Below the pieces are notes generated by a model. That model was not told the DNA's origin. It did not search any database and saw nothing but the letters and a program-made list of their open reading frames with translations. Of a stretch of DNA of 64,000 nt, positions 33,982-43,929 are shown one piece after another. Numbering within the stretch: the stretch's first letter is position 1; the number at the start of each line of letters is the position of its first letter. This stretch comes from CBDCYS01 sp965224215 (lineage in GTDB: Bacteria > Acidobacteriota > Terriglobia > Bryobacterales > UBA6623): positions 1-64,000 of the forward strand of contig CBDCYS010000059.1 in assembly GCA_965224215.1 (NCBI GenBank), written 5' to 3'. Both the position numbers and the translations under genes were made by a program.

Positions 33982-34932
33982 ATGCACGACCATCACGACC
34001 ACCGGAATGGCGCCTCCTTTCCTGCTCGAGACACCCAGGATGCCGGCCCGCCGAACGCCGACGCTCAGCGTCGGTTGCTGGGTGCCCTGTGCCTCACGGG
34101 CGGATTCATGGTGGTCGAGGCCATCGGCGGTGTGCTCTCCGGCTCGCTGGCGCTGCTCGCTGACGCCGGCCACATGCTGACCGACACGGCTGCTCTCGGG
34201 TTCGCGTGCATCGCCGTACTGGTGGCGAAGCGTCCTATCGACACGGAGCGCACTTACGGATATCACCGGTTCCCGGTGCTCGCCGCTCACGTCAACGCGA
34301 TCACGCTGCTGTTGCTAGTCACCTGGATCGCGGTCGAGGCCGTTGCCCGCATCCGCCAACCGGTCGAAATACTGGAGGGGCCAATGCTCGCGGTGGCTGT
34401 GATCGGCCTCCTCGTCAACCTGGCCGCCTTCCGTATCTTGCACGGCGGTGAAACCGACAGCCTAAACGTCCGAGGGGCTCAATTGCACGTGCTCGGCGAC
34501 CTCCTTGGATCGGTCGCAGCCATCGTCGCCGCGCTGACCATAATGGCGACCGGATGGACCCCGATAGACCCGATCCTATCGCTGCTCGTCGCCGTTCTGA
34601 TTCTGAGGAGCGCAGTGTCACTCCTGCGCCAGTCCGGTCACGTCCTCATGGAGGGCCGTCCCGAGCATCTGGACGTGGCCGACGTTGTACGTACCATCAC
34701 GGAGGCGGTTCCCGAGGTCAGCGCCGTGCATCATGTGCACATCTGGTCGCTGAGTCCCGACCGCCCCATGATGACCTTCCACGCCCGGGTCGACCGGAGC
34801 GCCGACCACGATCACGTGCTGGAGCGGGTCCTCGCTACACTGCGCGAGCGTTTCGGTATACGGCACGCAACCGTCCAGCTGGAGCACGAGCGCTGCGAGG
34901 TACCTCGGGAATGCGAATCGGATGTCGCGTAA
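33982..34932 (+). CDS. Cation diffusion facilitator (Zn/Cd/Co efflux)
   Basis: 316 aa, six predicted membrane helices and a cytoplasmic C-terminal domain. The N-terminus is His-rich (MHDHHDHRNG). Metal-site segments LLADAGHMLTDTAALG (helix II) and LHVLGDLLGS (helix V) give the HxxxD/HxxxD-type site of ZitB/CzcD. The C-terminal ferredoxin-like domain shows VSAVHHVHIWSLSPDRPMMT. Regulation by the adjacent ArsR-type repressor is likely. Confidence 0.92.
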   Translation: MHDHHDHRNGASFPARDTQDAGPPNADAQRRLLGALCLTGGFMVVEAIGGVLSGSLALLADAGHMLTDTAALGFACIAVLVAKRPIDTERTYGYHRFPVLAAHVNAITLLLLVTWIAVEAVARIRQPVEILEGPMLAVAVIGLLVNLAAFRILHGGETDSLNVRGAQLHVLGDLLGSVAAIVAALTIMATGWTPIDPILSLLVAVLILRSAVSLLRQSGHVLMEGRPEHLDVADVVRTITEAVPEVSAVHHVHIWSLSPDRPMMTFHARVDRSADHDHVLERVLATLRERFGIRHATVQLEHERCEVPRECESDVA

Positions 34933-35418
34933 TGAGCAGGGATTGCATACCCGGAGAGGCCCTGCGCGGGCAAATCCGCAGTAGGCCATTCTATCGCCGG
35001 CCGTCGGTGCCGCGGTGATGACGGAAGACCAGCGCAGGTGCGTGGCTTACAACCCAATGTCCGCTCGTTTGATCTAGCCCGAGCTCGCCATTCGTAGATG
35101 TTGCAAGTCTGGAAGTGCTGGTACAGCGAGGGGATACAGTTCAGCCCGCAGGGTGTATGTCACTACAAAGTTGTTCCTGATCACCCAGCGGTACCAGCCA
35201 CCGTTAGGAGGCACTGAGGCGGCGGCGGCGTGCGTGCCGCAACATACGCGAGCCGCGGGACGAGATCGGCCAGCTCGTAAAATCCACTCTGGCCGTCAGG
35301 GGGGACGGCCCGAGTGGATCTTCCCCTGCCTTACTGCCCAATTCTGGCGTCATCTCGAATTGGGATGCAGTTACTAGGGAATCAGGAATGAATTTAGTTA
35401 AAAAAAGGGTGACAAATC
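34933..35418. other. Intergenic stretch with tandem hairpins, no gene recognised
   Basis: Frames here match nothing recognisable. The structured part is at 35282-35364. Confidence 0.4.
35282..35364. repeat. Two consecutive perfect or near-perfect stem-loops
   Basis: Stem 1 pairs 35282-35297 with 35304-35319 (15 pairs, one T-C mismatch, 6-nt loop). Stem 2 pairs CCCAATTC at 35337-35344 with GAATTGGG at 35357-35364 (12-nt loop). They could be a terminator pair, a structured RNA, or the subterminal hairpins of an IS200/IS605-type element. Confidence 0.6.
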
Positions 35419-35529
35419 ATGAGCAAGAATCAGGCGACGGAAAGGCCGAAAGTGCATGTCTCAAATCGCGGCGGCTTGTATGTAAACGCAGAAGAGGTTG
35501 TCAGCAGTGACGTGGGACAAAAAGTATGA
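35419..35529 (+). CDS. Possible small protein, 36 aa
   Basis: ATG 35419 opens MSKNQATERPKVHVSNRGGL and continues YVNAEEVVSSDVGQKV. The composition is protein-like and lies in otherwise non-coding DNA after the tandem hairpins. It could be the N-terminus of a truncated gene. No family recognised. Confidence 0.35.
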   Translation: MSKNQATERPKVHVSNRGGLYVNAEEVVSSDVGQKV

Positions 35530-35603
35530 AATGCCCTTGGGGCAGACGGCCCCACAGCAGTGCTCTCTTGGGTATGATTGGGGCGTTACCCACTGCGCCC
35601 CGA

Positions 35604-38471
35604 ATGATCACATCCCTGTTGTCCCCTCGTTTCTTCGTTTGTTTCCTTGCGCTTGTCGCAGTGTTGCCTCTCACCGCCGAACAACGGTTCCGCATCCTTT
35701 TCGGTGGTGCCGACTCAGCGGTCGTTGATTGGAGCGGATCGCTATCCGCGACGTCCGGGTCGGCGTTGATTGTGACATCTCATCACTTCGGTCCGGGTGA
35801 AGCGTTCGATGAGTCTACCTGGAAATGCGGCAACCAGTGGGATGGAAAGCTCCAGATGGAGCCCAAGGACCAAGCCGCCTTTGCTCTGACACGCTGGAAG
35901 GGCGTTGTCGTGGATGTCGATGGCGGCGACGCGACCCGCATCTCGATCGAAACCGCACAGGGCAATGCGGAGTTCCGTGCAGGCCAGGTCCGGTATCACG
36001 AGCCGCTGAAGCGCCTCGACGGGCGTGTCCAGATTGAACGCGTGCCGAGGTCGGAGCGCATGTCGGAGAGCTTGGCGGACGATGACTACCCGGCCATCAC
36101 CATTGGCCCGGATGGCCGCGTGTGGGTGGCGTGGATTGCCTTTGAGGACGGTGCGGACACGATTCAACTCCGATCCTCAGCCGATGGCGAAGCATGGGAC
36201 GACGCCGTGACGCTCGCTCCAGCTGGCGAATACTATCAGGTCGCCTTGACTTCGACTCGGCTTGGAACCGTGACCGCCGTTGCGTCAATGATCCGCGATG
36301 GGCTGGTGCATCTCTACAAGGTGGAGTACTCGGCAGGCGGGGTGCCATCGGGCAGCGCGCTCACGCGCGGACCCGGTCCGGATACGTTTCCGCGAATGGC
36401 AGCCGCGCCGAACGGAGATGTCTACTTGGTCTACCAGTCCGGTGCGAACAGAAACACTGACATTTCCCTGATGGTCCGTCGCGGTGACACCTGGTCGGCA
36501 CCGATCAAGGTCACCGATCATCCAGCCAACGACTGGGAGCCCTCGATCGCCCTGAACTCCCGTGGGGAAGCAGCTATTGCCTGGGACAGCTACCGGCATG
36601 GCAACTACGACATCTTCCTGCGCCGGTTTGTCAATGGAGGGCTCGGACCTCTGGAACGCATCACGGCAAGTGATGACTTTCAGGCACACGTAAGTCTGGT
36701 TTACGATCACAGAGACCGGCTTTGGATGGCCTGGGATAACGGCGGGTCGAACTGGGGCAAAGACCATTACGGCATCAATGGGATCCATCGAGGTGAGAGC
36801 GGACTCTACTTCCATCGCCAGGCACAGGTGAGACTGCTGGATCGCGGGCGCATCGCCAAGCCTGTACCGCCTATCGACCATCGTTTTCCGGCGAGCCCGA
36901 TCACGGGGAGTTGGATGGCACTGGGCCTCGACAGTGCCCGACAGACCTACACCGAGTACCCAATACTGCAAGTCGATGGAAAGGGCCGTGTTTGGGCGAT
37001 ACTGCGGACCCGCACTCTCGGTCGCGCCAATCCGCCATCGGTGGCGGCGCGTTCGATCTTCCCATATTGGGACTACAAGGCCACGATGTTTGACGGCTAT
37101 GGCTGGACGCCGCCGGTTTGGCTTCCCTTCTCGGATGGCCGCAACGAGCAACGTCCGGCTGTTGCGGTGGACGCATCGGGGAACCTGTGGGTCGTATCGC
37201 AAACAGACGGCAAAAGCTATCCGTCTGAGGCTGATCGATTCTGGCAGTACGACGTGTACGCCGGGAAGCTCGATCTCGCGAAGACTCCGGGCGGTCCAGT
37301 CGAAGACGAGTTCTTCGTGGCAACAGATGATCTCGTGGCACCCCAGATTGTCGATGATGCCCTTCCTGAGTTGACCACACCACTTTGGAAGACCTATCAG
37401 ATGGAAGTAGGCGGCGAGAAATATCACGTGACATGGGGCGACCTGCACCGCCATACCGACTTGTCATTTGATGGCTACAGCGATGGCAGTCTCTACGACT
37501 GCTACCGATACGCTATCGACGCCGCGCAAATGGATTTCCTGGGGCCCTCTGAGCACGTGTTACCGGAGAAGGCTGATACCTCCTACATGTGGCGTATGGT
37601 GGACAAGGCCGTGGACATCTACAAGATCCCAGGTGTCTTTTATCCCTTGTTGAACTACGAGCGTACCGTTGCCTATCCGGACGGTCACCGCAACATTGTT
37701 TGGAATCGACGCGGTTACGATCCCATACGAATCAAACCAGGAGATCGCGAAAACGGCGTCGCCGAAGATGACATGTTGATGCTGTGGAAGGAATTGCTGG
37801 CGGGCGGACGACCGAAGGCGATCAGCATTCCCCACACGTCCGCTACACAGATGGGAACGGACTGGCGCTACAACGATGAGCAAGCCGAACGTCTGGTTGA
37901 AATGTTCCAGGGGAATCGCGACTCCTACGAATACCTGGGGGCACCCCGCAGCGCTACTGCGGAACGAATCGTAGTCGGAGGCTACATTACTTCGGGTGAT
38001 ATGAGGCCGAAGGGCTTCATTTGGAATGCGCTCGAGAAGGGCTACAAGATGGGTTTCATCGCGAGTTCAGACCATCGCTCGACACACATGTCCTACGCGG
38101 CCGTCTATACACCGGATCGTACTTACGGAGATATCTGGGACTCACTTCATGACCGGCGCACTTATGCGGCAACCGACTATATCATCGTCGATTTTCAGAG
38201 CGGTGGGCACGCGATGGGCGAGGAGTTCTCCGCAAACGCACCACCACGCTTCGATGTGAGAATCATCGGCACTGGTAAGATCAAGCAGATCGACGTGATC
38301 AAGGACAATACGTTCGCGTACACCGCGCATCCGGATGTGAGCGAGGTCACCTTTTCCTACGCGGACTCCGCTATAGAACAGGGCTCGCACTACTACTATG
38401 TGCGGGTGATTCAGGAAGACAACAATATGGCCTGGGGCAGCCCTATCTGGGTTGACTACAAGGGGAAGTGA
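35604..38471 (+). CDS. Secreted protein: N-terminal beta-propeller plus PHP-like metallohydrolase domain
   Basis: 955 aa from ATG 35604, chosen because a signal peptide (LSPRFFVCFLALVAVLPLTA) follows directly. Residues about 150-560 contain sialidase-like propeller repeats (YPAITIGPDGRVWVAWIAFE, FPRMAAAPNGDVYLVYQSG, WEPSIALNSRGEAAIAWDSY, EQRPAVAVDASGNLWVVSQ). The C-terminal third begins with a PHP/DUF3604-like metal site, WGDLHRHTDLSFDGYSDG, then DFLGPSEH, ISIPHTSATQMG, and SSDHRSTHMSYA. A metal-dependent phosphoesterase or related hydrolase acting outside the cytoplasm is likely; the substrate is unknown. The MBL-fold gene follows 60 nt downstream, possibly in one operon. Confidence 0.85.
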   Translation: MITSLLSPRFFVCFLALVAVLPLTAEQRFRILFGGADSAVVDWSGSLSATSGSALIVTSHHFGPGEAFDESTWKCGNQWDGKLQMEPKDQAAFALTRWKGVVVDVDGGDATRISIETAQGNAEFRAGQVRYHEPLKRLDGRVQIERVPRSERMSESLADDDYPAITIGPDGRVWVAWIAFEDGADTIQLRSSADGEAWDDAVTLAPAGEYYQVALTSTRLGTVTAVASMIRDGLVHLYKVEYSAGGVPSGSALTRGPGPDTFPRMAAAPNGDVYLVYQSGANRNTDISLMVRRGDTWSAPIKVTDHPANDWEPSIALNSRGEAAIAWDSYRHGNYDIFLRRFVNGGLGPLERITASDDFQAHVSLVYDHRDRLWMAWDNGGSNWGKDHYGINGIHRGESGLYFHRQAQVRLLDRGRIAKPVPPIDHRFPASPITGSWMALGLDSARQTYTEYPILQVDGKGRVWAILRTRTLGRANPPSVAARSIFPYWDYKATMFDGYGWTPPVWLPFSDGRNEQRPAVAVDASGNLWVVSQTDGKSYPSEADRFWQYDVYAGKLDLAKTPGGPVEDEFFVATDDLVAPQIVDDALPELTTPLWKTYQMEVGGEKYHVTWGDLHRHTDLSFDGYSDGSLYDCYRYAIDAAQMDFLGPSEHVLPEKADTSYMWRMVDKAVDIYKIPGVFYPLLNYERTVAYPDGHRNIVWNRRGYDPIRIKPGDRENGVAEDDMLMLWKELLAGGRPKAISIPHTSATQMGTDWRYNDEQAERLVEMFQGNRDSYEYLGAPRSATAERIVVGGYITSGDMRPKGFIWNALEKGYKMGFIASSDHRSTHMSYAAVYTPDRTYGDIWDSLHDRRTYAATDYIIVDFQSGGHAMGEEFSANAPPRFDVRIIGTGKIKQIDVIKDNTFAYTAHPDVSEVTFSYADSAIEQGSHYYYVRVIQEDNNMAWGSPIWVDYKGK

Positions 38472-38531
38472 TCTGGAGACCACCGGCCAGACGGTCTTGA
38501 GTCAACAAGAATATAGAGAGGAGCGAACGTC

Positions 38532-39605
38532 ATGTTCACGAGACGACAGAGTGCGATGAGGGCTGTTGCCCTGGTGGTGGTAGTAGCAGCTGGCATCCTG
38601 GCCGAGAGCCAGGAAACCGATCCGACTGATGGCAAGGCGGCGTGGCGGTTTGAGGAAATCGCCGACAGCGTCTTTTTTGCGACTGGAACCGGCGCGATGA
38701 CGACGATGAGCAACTCGCTGGTAATCGTCAACGATGACCATGCGATGCTCGTCGACACGAGTGTATCGCCAGCTGCGGCGCGCAAGCTTGTCGCGGAGAT
38801 CCAGTCGGAGGTGACCGAGAAGCCTATCCGGTACGTGTTCAACACCCACTTCCACTTCGATCACTCGCACGGGAACCAGATCTTCGGGGACGATGTCGAG
38901 ATCATCGGCCACGAGTATGTTCGAGAGCAGCATCTCGCGAACGTGCTCGAGCAGCGAACCAACCGGACGTTTTCCGCAGCCGTTCCCGACCAGATTGAGC
39001 AACTGAAGGGGCAACTCGCTGCGGCGACCGATGCAACCGAGCGCACGCGACTCGAGACCGACTTGCGTGTGCGCGAAGCGCACTGGAATGCGATTCAGGA
39101 GACGAAGATCAAGCCGCCGAACGTCACCTACCGTGACAGGATGAAGGTCGTAAAGGGTGGTCGCGAAGTGCAATTGCACTTCCTCGGTCGCGGTCACACT
39201 GGTGGCGACACGATGGTGTTCCTCCCGGCCGATCGCATCGTCTTTACAGGTGACTTCTTCGTTGGGCGCCCGGGTGCGAACGGGTTGCCGTATATGGGCG
39301 ACGGGTTCGTCAATGAATGGCCTTCCAGCCTCGACAGGCTCAAGGCGCTCGACTTTGACATCATGGTGCCAGGCCACGGCACACCCTTCCGAGAGCGAAA
39401 GCAGATCAACGACTTGCAGAGCTACCTGAGAGATCTATGGACGCAGGTGTCGAAGCTTCGTGCCGAGGGGCTTTTGGTGGATGAAGCGATCGGTCGAGTC
39501 GACTTGGGTGCGCACGAAGGGGTTTACGGTGCCCAGGCGAGACGGATCGATCCAAGGGCGGTTGTGCGGATCTACGAGGTGCTTCAGATTCAGCACCCGA
39601 TGTGA
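38532..39605 (+). CDS. Secreted MBL-fold metallo-hydrolase
   Basis: 357 aa with a signal peptide. The dizinc site is complete: NTHFHFDHSHGN (HxHxDH), GRGHTGGDT, FTGDFFV and the distal PGHGTPF. A charged helical insert at about residues 155-185 (QLKGQLAAATDATERTRLE) separates the two halves, as in SoxH/quinoprotein-relay-like MBL proteins. Located just after the PHP-like protein, so the two may act on related extracellular substrates. The ATG is preceded by AGGAG. Confidence 0.9.
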   Translation: MFTRRQSAMRAVALVVVVAAGILAESQETDPTDGKAAWRFEEIADSVFFATGTGAMTTMSNSLVIVNDDHAMLVDTSVSPAAARKLVAEIQSEVTEKPIRYVFNTHFHFDHSHGNQIFGDDVEIIGHEYVREQHLANVLEQRTNRTFSAAVPDQIEQLKGQLAAATDATERTRLETDLRVREAHWNAIQETKIKPPNVTYRDRMKVVKGGREVQLHFLGRGHTGGDTMVFLPADRIVFTGDFFVGRPGANGLPYMGDGFVNEWPSSLDRLKALDFDIMVPGHGTPFRERKQINDLQSYLRDLWTQVSKLRAEGLLVDEAIGRVDLGAHEGVYGAQARRIDPRAVVRIYEVLQIQHPM

Positions 39606-40197
39606 GCCTGGAGATTTGGGGCTGCGAGTGCTCCTACAGCTTCAAATGGGCGCCAGCAAACCCGGAGCGGGTGCTGGAATCAACTCCAAAAATATACTGT
39701 GAGGAAGTGGCATGCGCGGCCATGGACCAATGGCGGCGGTCGGATCCGTGCGAGTGGCAGCATTTGCAACGCTGGCTGGCAGCAGCAGACCAGGGTGCGT
39801 TGTTGAGGCTAGTCCCGGTTTGCTGTGTGCCTGCGCTAGTGAGCCCGTCCTTGGTCCAGTGCATCCAGCGAGATATGCTCAACCTCAACCGCCTGCACCA
39901 GTTTGTTCAAGCTCGCGAGTTTGAACGCGCTCAGCATCCCCAGCATGGTGCGTTTTCCCTGGTTGTCTTCTGTGGGAACGGAAAAGATCAGGCCTACGGA
40001 GCTGAATGCAGCCTGATCGCAGCAGAGTAAGCTGCTTGAAGCAATTGATGCACTCTCTACCGACCTGAAAATCCTCAACTGCGGGACAAAGAAAGAGTGT
40101 GTTCTGCCCCCTGAATAGACGGTACGACCTCCCTGAACAGATCAAGAATCCACCGTGTCGGCACCGGTCACGCTTTCAGCCTGAAATAGTTGCCACG
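39606..40197. other. Stretch with no recognised gene
   Basis: Several competing frames on both strands (for example a 142-aa plus frame at 39602 and an 80-aa minus frame at 39836) lack known domains. It is probably a decayed gene. Confidence 0.4.
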
Positions 40198-40479
40198 TTA
40201 CGCGGAATTCTCGTGCTGCTTCAACCGCGACTGCAATCTAGCCGACCTTGCCCCCCGTCTCTTCACATCCTTCCGCGCACACTCCACCCATGCCTTACCG
40301 CTTCCTAGGATGTCCACGAACGTCCCATCGTCCCGGTTCCTGTAGAGCGCGTTCCAGCCCCGGCACGTCACGAAGGTAACTGCGTCGCCATCATTGTCGA
40401 TATTCCCAGTCGTGGCACTCGATGCCCATCCCGGGCGCTCCAAGCCGACCGCCTTGGTAACTTCTTCAAACTTGCCGTC
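40198..40479 (-). pseudogene. FG-GAP/ASPIC-UnbV-type protein fragment
   Basis: The minus strand reads DGKFEEVTKAVGLERPGWAS, GNIDNDGDAVTFVTCRGWNA and LYRNRDDGTFVDI, the calcium-binding FG-GAP repeat with DxDxDG-like spacing. It starts directly at the IS1380 copy B left end and decays after about 80 residues. The rest of the gene was not found across the IS. Confidence 0.75.
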
Positions 40480-40483
40480 CTAG

Positions 40484-42204
40484 CCTGGATTTCTCACCAG
40501 AGGTAGAGAATAAGGCCGTGTTTCGTGGTATAATTGGTTTATTATGAACAACTTACCACATAGAAGGACGACGACCTTATGACTACAGAGTGTACCACGG
40601 AACGACTGGAATTCGAACGCTTTCGAAGGCAGCGTGTAGTCGGTCGGTTTGACGGCGGGGAGCTCGGGTCGGATGGCGGCGGGCTGCTGCTGCGGGAGCT
40701 GGCGCAGCGGACGGGGCTGTTCGGCCGGCTGAGCGCCTGTTTCCGGGATTACCGCGAGCCGCAGCGGACGCGGCATCCAGTGGAGGTGCTGGTGGCGGCG
40801 CGCGTGCTGGGGCTGGCGCTGGGCTACGAGGACTTGATCGATCACGACACGTTGCGCCAGAGCAAGCTCTGGTCGCTGCTATGCGGGGCGGTGGGACGGG
40901 GCCGGCGCAGGGCGAGCTGGGAGGCTTTGCCGCCGGGCAAGAGCACGCTGAACCGGATGGAGCTGACGGGGCCGGCGCTGGACGCCGGGGAACGCTACAA
41001 GAAGATCGTGGCGGACACCGCGCGACTGGATGCCCTGCTGGTGGACCTGTTCCTGGACTGGCACGGGGAGCAGCCGGAGCGGATCGTGCTGGACGTGGAC
41101 GCGACGGACGATCCCCTGCACGGCCGCCAGGAAGGCCGCTTCTTCCATGGGTACTATCGCAGCTACTGTTACCTGCCGCTCTATATCTTCTGCGGCCAGC
41201 AGTTGCTGGGGGCGCGCCTGCGGACGGCGGACCGGGACGCGGCGGATGGCACGGTGGAGGAGCTGGAGCGCATCGTGGGGCGGATCCGGAAGCGCTGGCC
41301 CGGGGTCGAGATCTGGCTGCGCGGGGACAGCGGGTTCTGCCGCGACGAATTGCTGGCCTGGTGCGAGGCGCAGGGGGTGGAGTATGTGCTGGGAATCGCG
41401 CAGAACCCGCGCTTGAAACAGAGCCTGGCTCCGGAGATGGAGCGGGCCCGGCAGGAATGCGAGCGGACGGGGCAGGCGGCACGGGTGTTCAAGGACTTCC
41501 GCTACCGGACACTGGACAGCTGGAGCCGCGAGCGGCGCGTGATCGGCAAGGCGGAGCATTTGCCGCGGGGGGCCAACCCGCGCTTCGTGGTGACGTCGCT
41601 GGGGGCCGAGCGAATGGCGGCGCGCGCGCTCTACGAGGAGGTGTACTGCGCGCGGGGCGATATGGAGAACCGCATCAAGGAACAGCAGCTGGCGCTGTTC
41701 GCCGATCGCACCTCGGCGCAGACGATGCGGGCCAACCAGTTGCGCCTGTATTTCGCCTCGTTCGCCTACGCGCTGCTGGAGTTACTGCGGCGCTGGGGCC
41801 TGTCGGGCACGCGGCTGGCGCGGGCGCAATGCGGCACGATCCGCCTGAAGCTGCTCAAGGTCGGCGTGCGGATCCGGGTCAGCGTGCGGGCCGTGCGGCT
41901 GTCGTTCGACGAGGGCTTCCCTGAAGCGGGCCTCTTCGGGCAGGTGTTGGCCCGTCTCCAGAGCCTGCCCCTGCGCTGTTAGCAGCTGCACTCCAGCCAT
42001 CGTCTCGAGCCCCGTCGGAGGTCGCCGGGGATCAGTGCGCCTGCAGGGCGGGTTGCAAGCGAAAACAAGCCCCAACAACCGCGGATCTGGCGACCCTTAC
42101 CAGGCATCTGCCCGGATCCGACGCCCCACGCAACATTGCCAGGCTATCCATCCACCCCAAATGGACAAAACGCCTCCGAATCTAAGACTCGTGAGAAGGT
42201 CGGG
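40484..42204 (+). mobile_element. IS1380-family element, copy B (1721 bp, intact)
   Basis: Same length and ends as copy A, in inverted orientation, flanked by CTAG at 40480-40483 and 42205-42208. One end differs by a base (CCTGGATTTCTCA). Confidence 0.9.
40579..41982 (+). CDS. IS1380-family DDE transposase (copy B)
   Basis: 467 aa, almost identical to the product of 3620-5023; the differences are scattered substitutions (for example R-to-G, H-to-Y). All catalytic blocks (IVLDVDATDDPLHG, RGDSGFCRDELL, CARGDMENRIKEQQL) are intact, so both copies could supply transposase. Large alternate frames in this region (40881-41924 plus, 40583-41482 minus) are GC shadows. Confidence 0.95.
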   Translation: MTTECTTERLEFERFRRQRVVGRFDGGELGSDGGGLLLRELAQRTGLFGRLSACFRDYREPQRTRHPVEVLVAARVLGLALGYEDLIDHDTLRQSKLWSLLCGAVGRGRRRASWEALPPGKSTLNRMELTGPALDAGERYKKIVADTARLDALLVDLFLDWHGEQPERIVLDVDATDDPLHGRQEGRFFHGYYRSYCYLPLYIFCGQQLLGARLRTADRDAADGTVEELERIVGRIRKRWPGVEIWLRGDSGFCRDELLAWCEAQGVEYVLGIAQNPRLKQSLAPEMERARQECERTGQAARVFKDFRYRTLDSWSRERRVIGKAEHLPRGANPRFVVTSLGAERMAARALYEEVYCARGDMENRIKEQQLALFADRTSAQTMRANQLRLYFASFAYALLELLRRWGLSGTRLARAQCGTIRLKLLKVGVRIRVSVRAVRLSFDEGFPEAGLFGQVLARLQSLPLRC

Positions 42205-42208
42205 CTAG

Positions 42209-42669
42209 CGATTGCGGATGCCCTAGGCGATTCTGAAGCAATGCATCGGACTCCACATCGTCTTGGCGTCTTGCTGCAACTGGCGGTTGCCTGCCTAGCC
42301 GTGATCGACATGTCGATTCGCGCCATTGTGATCGACGCTTCCCTTGCACATGTACGCTCAATCAACACATCGCACGAACATGTCGATTCCAGCCATAGAA
42401 ATCAACATGTTTGCGGTACATGTCGATGCCGTCAACATATATGACTGCAGATTCATGATGTCAGAATGGACACATCCTGGGCAATGGGTTGATGGCCCCA
42501 GCGGACACTCTCGTGCCAGCAGCAACCTTGCGGTCCAGCCCATGGGGAGGCCATCGACCAGAGACAAGGTAATCTCAAGCGCGTGGTTCGGCCAAGTCGC
42601 CCGTCCTCCAGTCTCCTTACGGCTGGCGGCTCCCTACCTCACCACGATGAGCGTGTCTATTTGCAATCG
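42209..42669. other. Stretch with short ACATGTCGAT repeats, no gene recognised
   Basis: ACATGTCGAT occurs at about 42309, 42378 and 42418. The spacing is irregular, and no repeat array or gene is evident. Confidence 0.4.
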
Positions 42670-42970
42670 CGGAATCGATATGTTGTTGGCTGATCGGGCA
42701 ACCCCAGCCGCTACGGGGGACATGGAGTGGGAGTTCAGGATGACCGGAATCGGTGAGAGCGGGCTGCTCTCGACCGCCGGGGACGTGCTCATTACCGGAA
42801 ACAGGGAAGGCTACCTGCTGGTGCTCGATTCCTTTCCCGGGAAGAATCTCGTCTTGATCAACCTAGGCGGAACGGTCGTAGTTTTACCGATCACTTTCAC
42901 GGTGGGCGGCAAGCTACGGATTGCCATCGCGTCGGGCAACTCCATGTTCGTGTTTGGGTTACGTGACTAG
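42670..42970 (+). pseudogene. PQQ-dependent dehydrogenase, C-terminal fragment
   Basis: In frame: GESGLLSTAGDVLITGNREG, YLLVLDSFPGKNL, then LPITFTVGGKLRIAIASGNS and MFVFGLRD at the stop. This is the last blade of a quinoprotein alcohol/glucose dehydrogenase (family consensus: LSTAGDLVFTGNREGYF... ITYTVGGKQYIAIA). The rest of the gene is missing. Confidence 0.78.
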
Positions 42971-43269
42971 TGGGGATCCCTTGCCCGTGTTCGGGTTGTT
43001 CCGGTGAACGTTGATCGATTCGATCCCGGGCTTTCCAAATAGTCTGCCCAAGCCGGCGGTAATGGTAGTGGTGATCCGGTTCCAGCACTCGCGGATATCA
43101 CCTGTCGGCCCGCAATTGAGCCGAGGCCGGCGTCCAGAGCTTAGATCCCTGTACGCTGAGTTCCAATGGGAACGGATCAGGGGGTAGACAGAGTTCTGCG
43201 CCCGCAATCGCTAGAGTGGGTAGGGGCAGTGCGTCGTTAGGCGCTGGGCCCTCTTGAGGAACATGAACG

Positions 43270-43929
43270 ATGACGAATACGACGATCAGGATCATTATTA
43301 TTGCAGTGCTGTCGGTCACGATCTTGACAGCCGCCGAGACTTCCGTCTCGTTGAACCGAGCTATGGAGATCGTAAGTTCGGCTCGGAACGCGGTTTCATC
43401 GCTTCCAGTCCTAGCGGGTACCGAAGGATTCGACGTGGAAGCCTTCCGGCAGACGCTAAGGGATCTTAGAGGGGACACGCCGTATACGGCTTACTTGACA
43501 GCCCAGAATGTCGTGGACCTTGTTGGGGGTGCCAGCACCGCAGCCGAACAACTGGTGGCGTTCGACATTGGTTGGGCTGCGCTTGAGGTGAACTGGTTCT
43601 ACGCGACACTGCTCGGTAACACCGACTCGGCAACCAGTCTTCTGGCCGAGAGCAGGTCACTGATCGGCCAGCAGAGCTGGTATTTGTCGAACATTCTCGA
43701 AGGAAGCCGTGTTGTATTCGCAAACTACTTCCCAAAGCCCGAGGCCAATGGATTAGCCATGGCCTTGAGGCGGAGCGCCGCTGACATCAACGTCGCAATG
43801 TACATTCCGGATGCGATCGATCCCGAGGGTTTCCTGCGTCAACGGCTACGGGGTGTCTTCAATCGGCTGACAAATTCAGCGGATTTCATTCGCGATGCAG
43901 GAGAGGCGTACACATACTCGTACTATTAG
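43270..43929 (+). CDS. Secreted hypothetical protein
   Basis: 219 aa. A hydrophobic N-terminus (IRIIIIAVLSVTILTAAE) fits a signal peptide cleaved near residue 22. The mature part is predicted mostly helical (SLNRAMEIVSSARNAVSSL, STAAEQLVAFDIGWAALEVN) and ends EAYTYSYY. No cysteine pairs, metal or catalytic motifs stand out, and no family is recognised. It is flanked by fragments, so it stands alone. Confidence 0.6.
   Translation: MTNTTIRIIIIAVLSVTILTAAETSVSLNRAMEIVSSARNAVSSLPVLAGTEGFDVEAFRQTLRDLRGDTPYTAYLTAQNVVDLVGGASTAAEQLVAFDIGWAALEVNWFYATLLGNTDSATSLLAESRSLIGQQSWYLSNILEGSRVVFANYFPKPEANGLAMALRRSAADINVAMYIPDAIDPEGFLRQRLRGVFNRLTNSADFIRDAGEAYTYSYY

Noticed and set aside
3398..42204. A 38.8-kb composite transposon bounded by the two IS1380 copies
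   Set aside because: Each copy has its own CTAG duplication, so they inserted independently, and no duplication frames the whole segment.
42300..42430. ACATGTCGAT repeats as a CRISPR or iteron array
   Set aside because: Only three 10-bp matches at irregular spacing, no conserved repeat-spacer structure, and no cas or rep gene.
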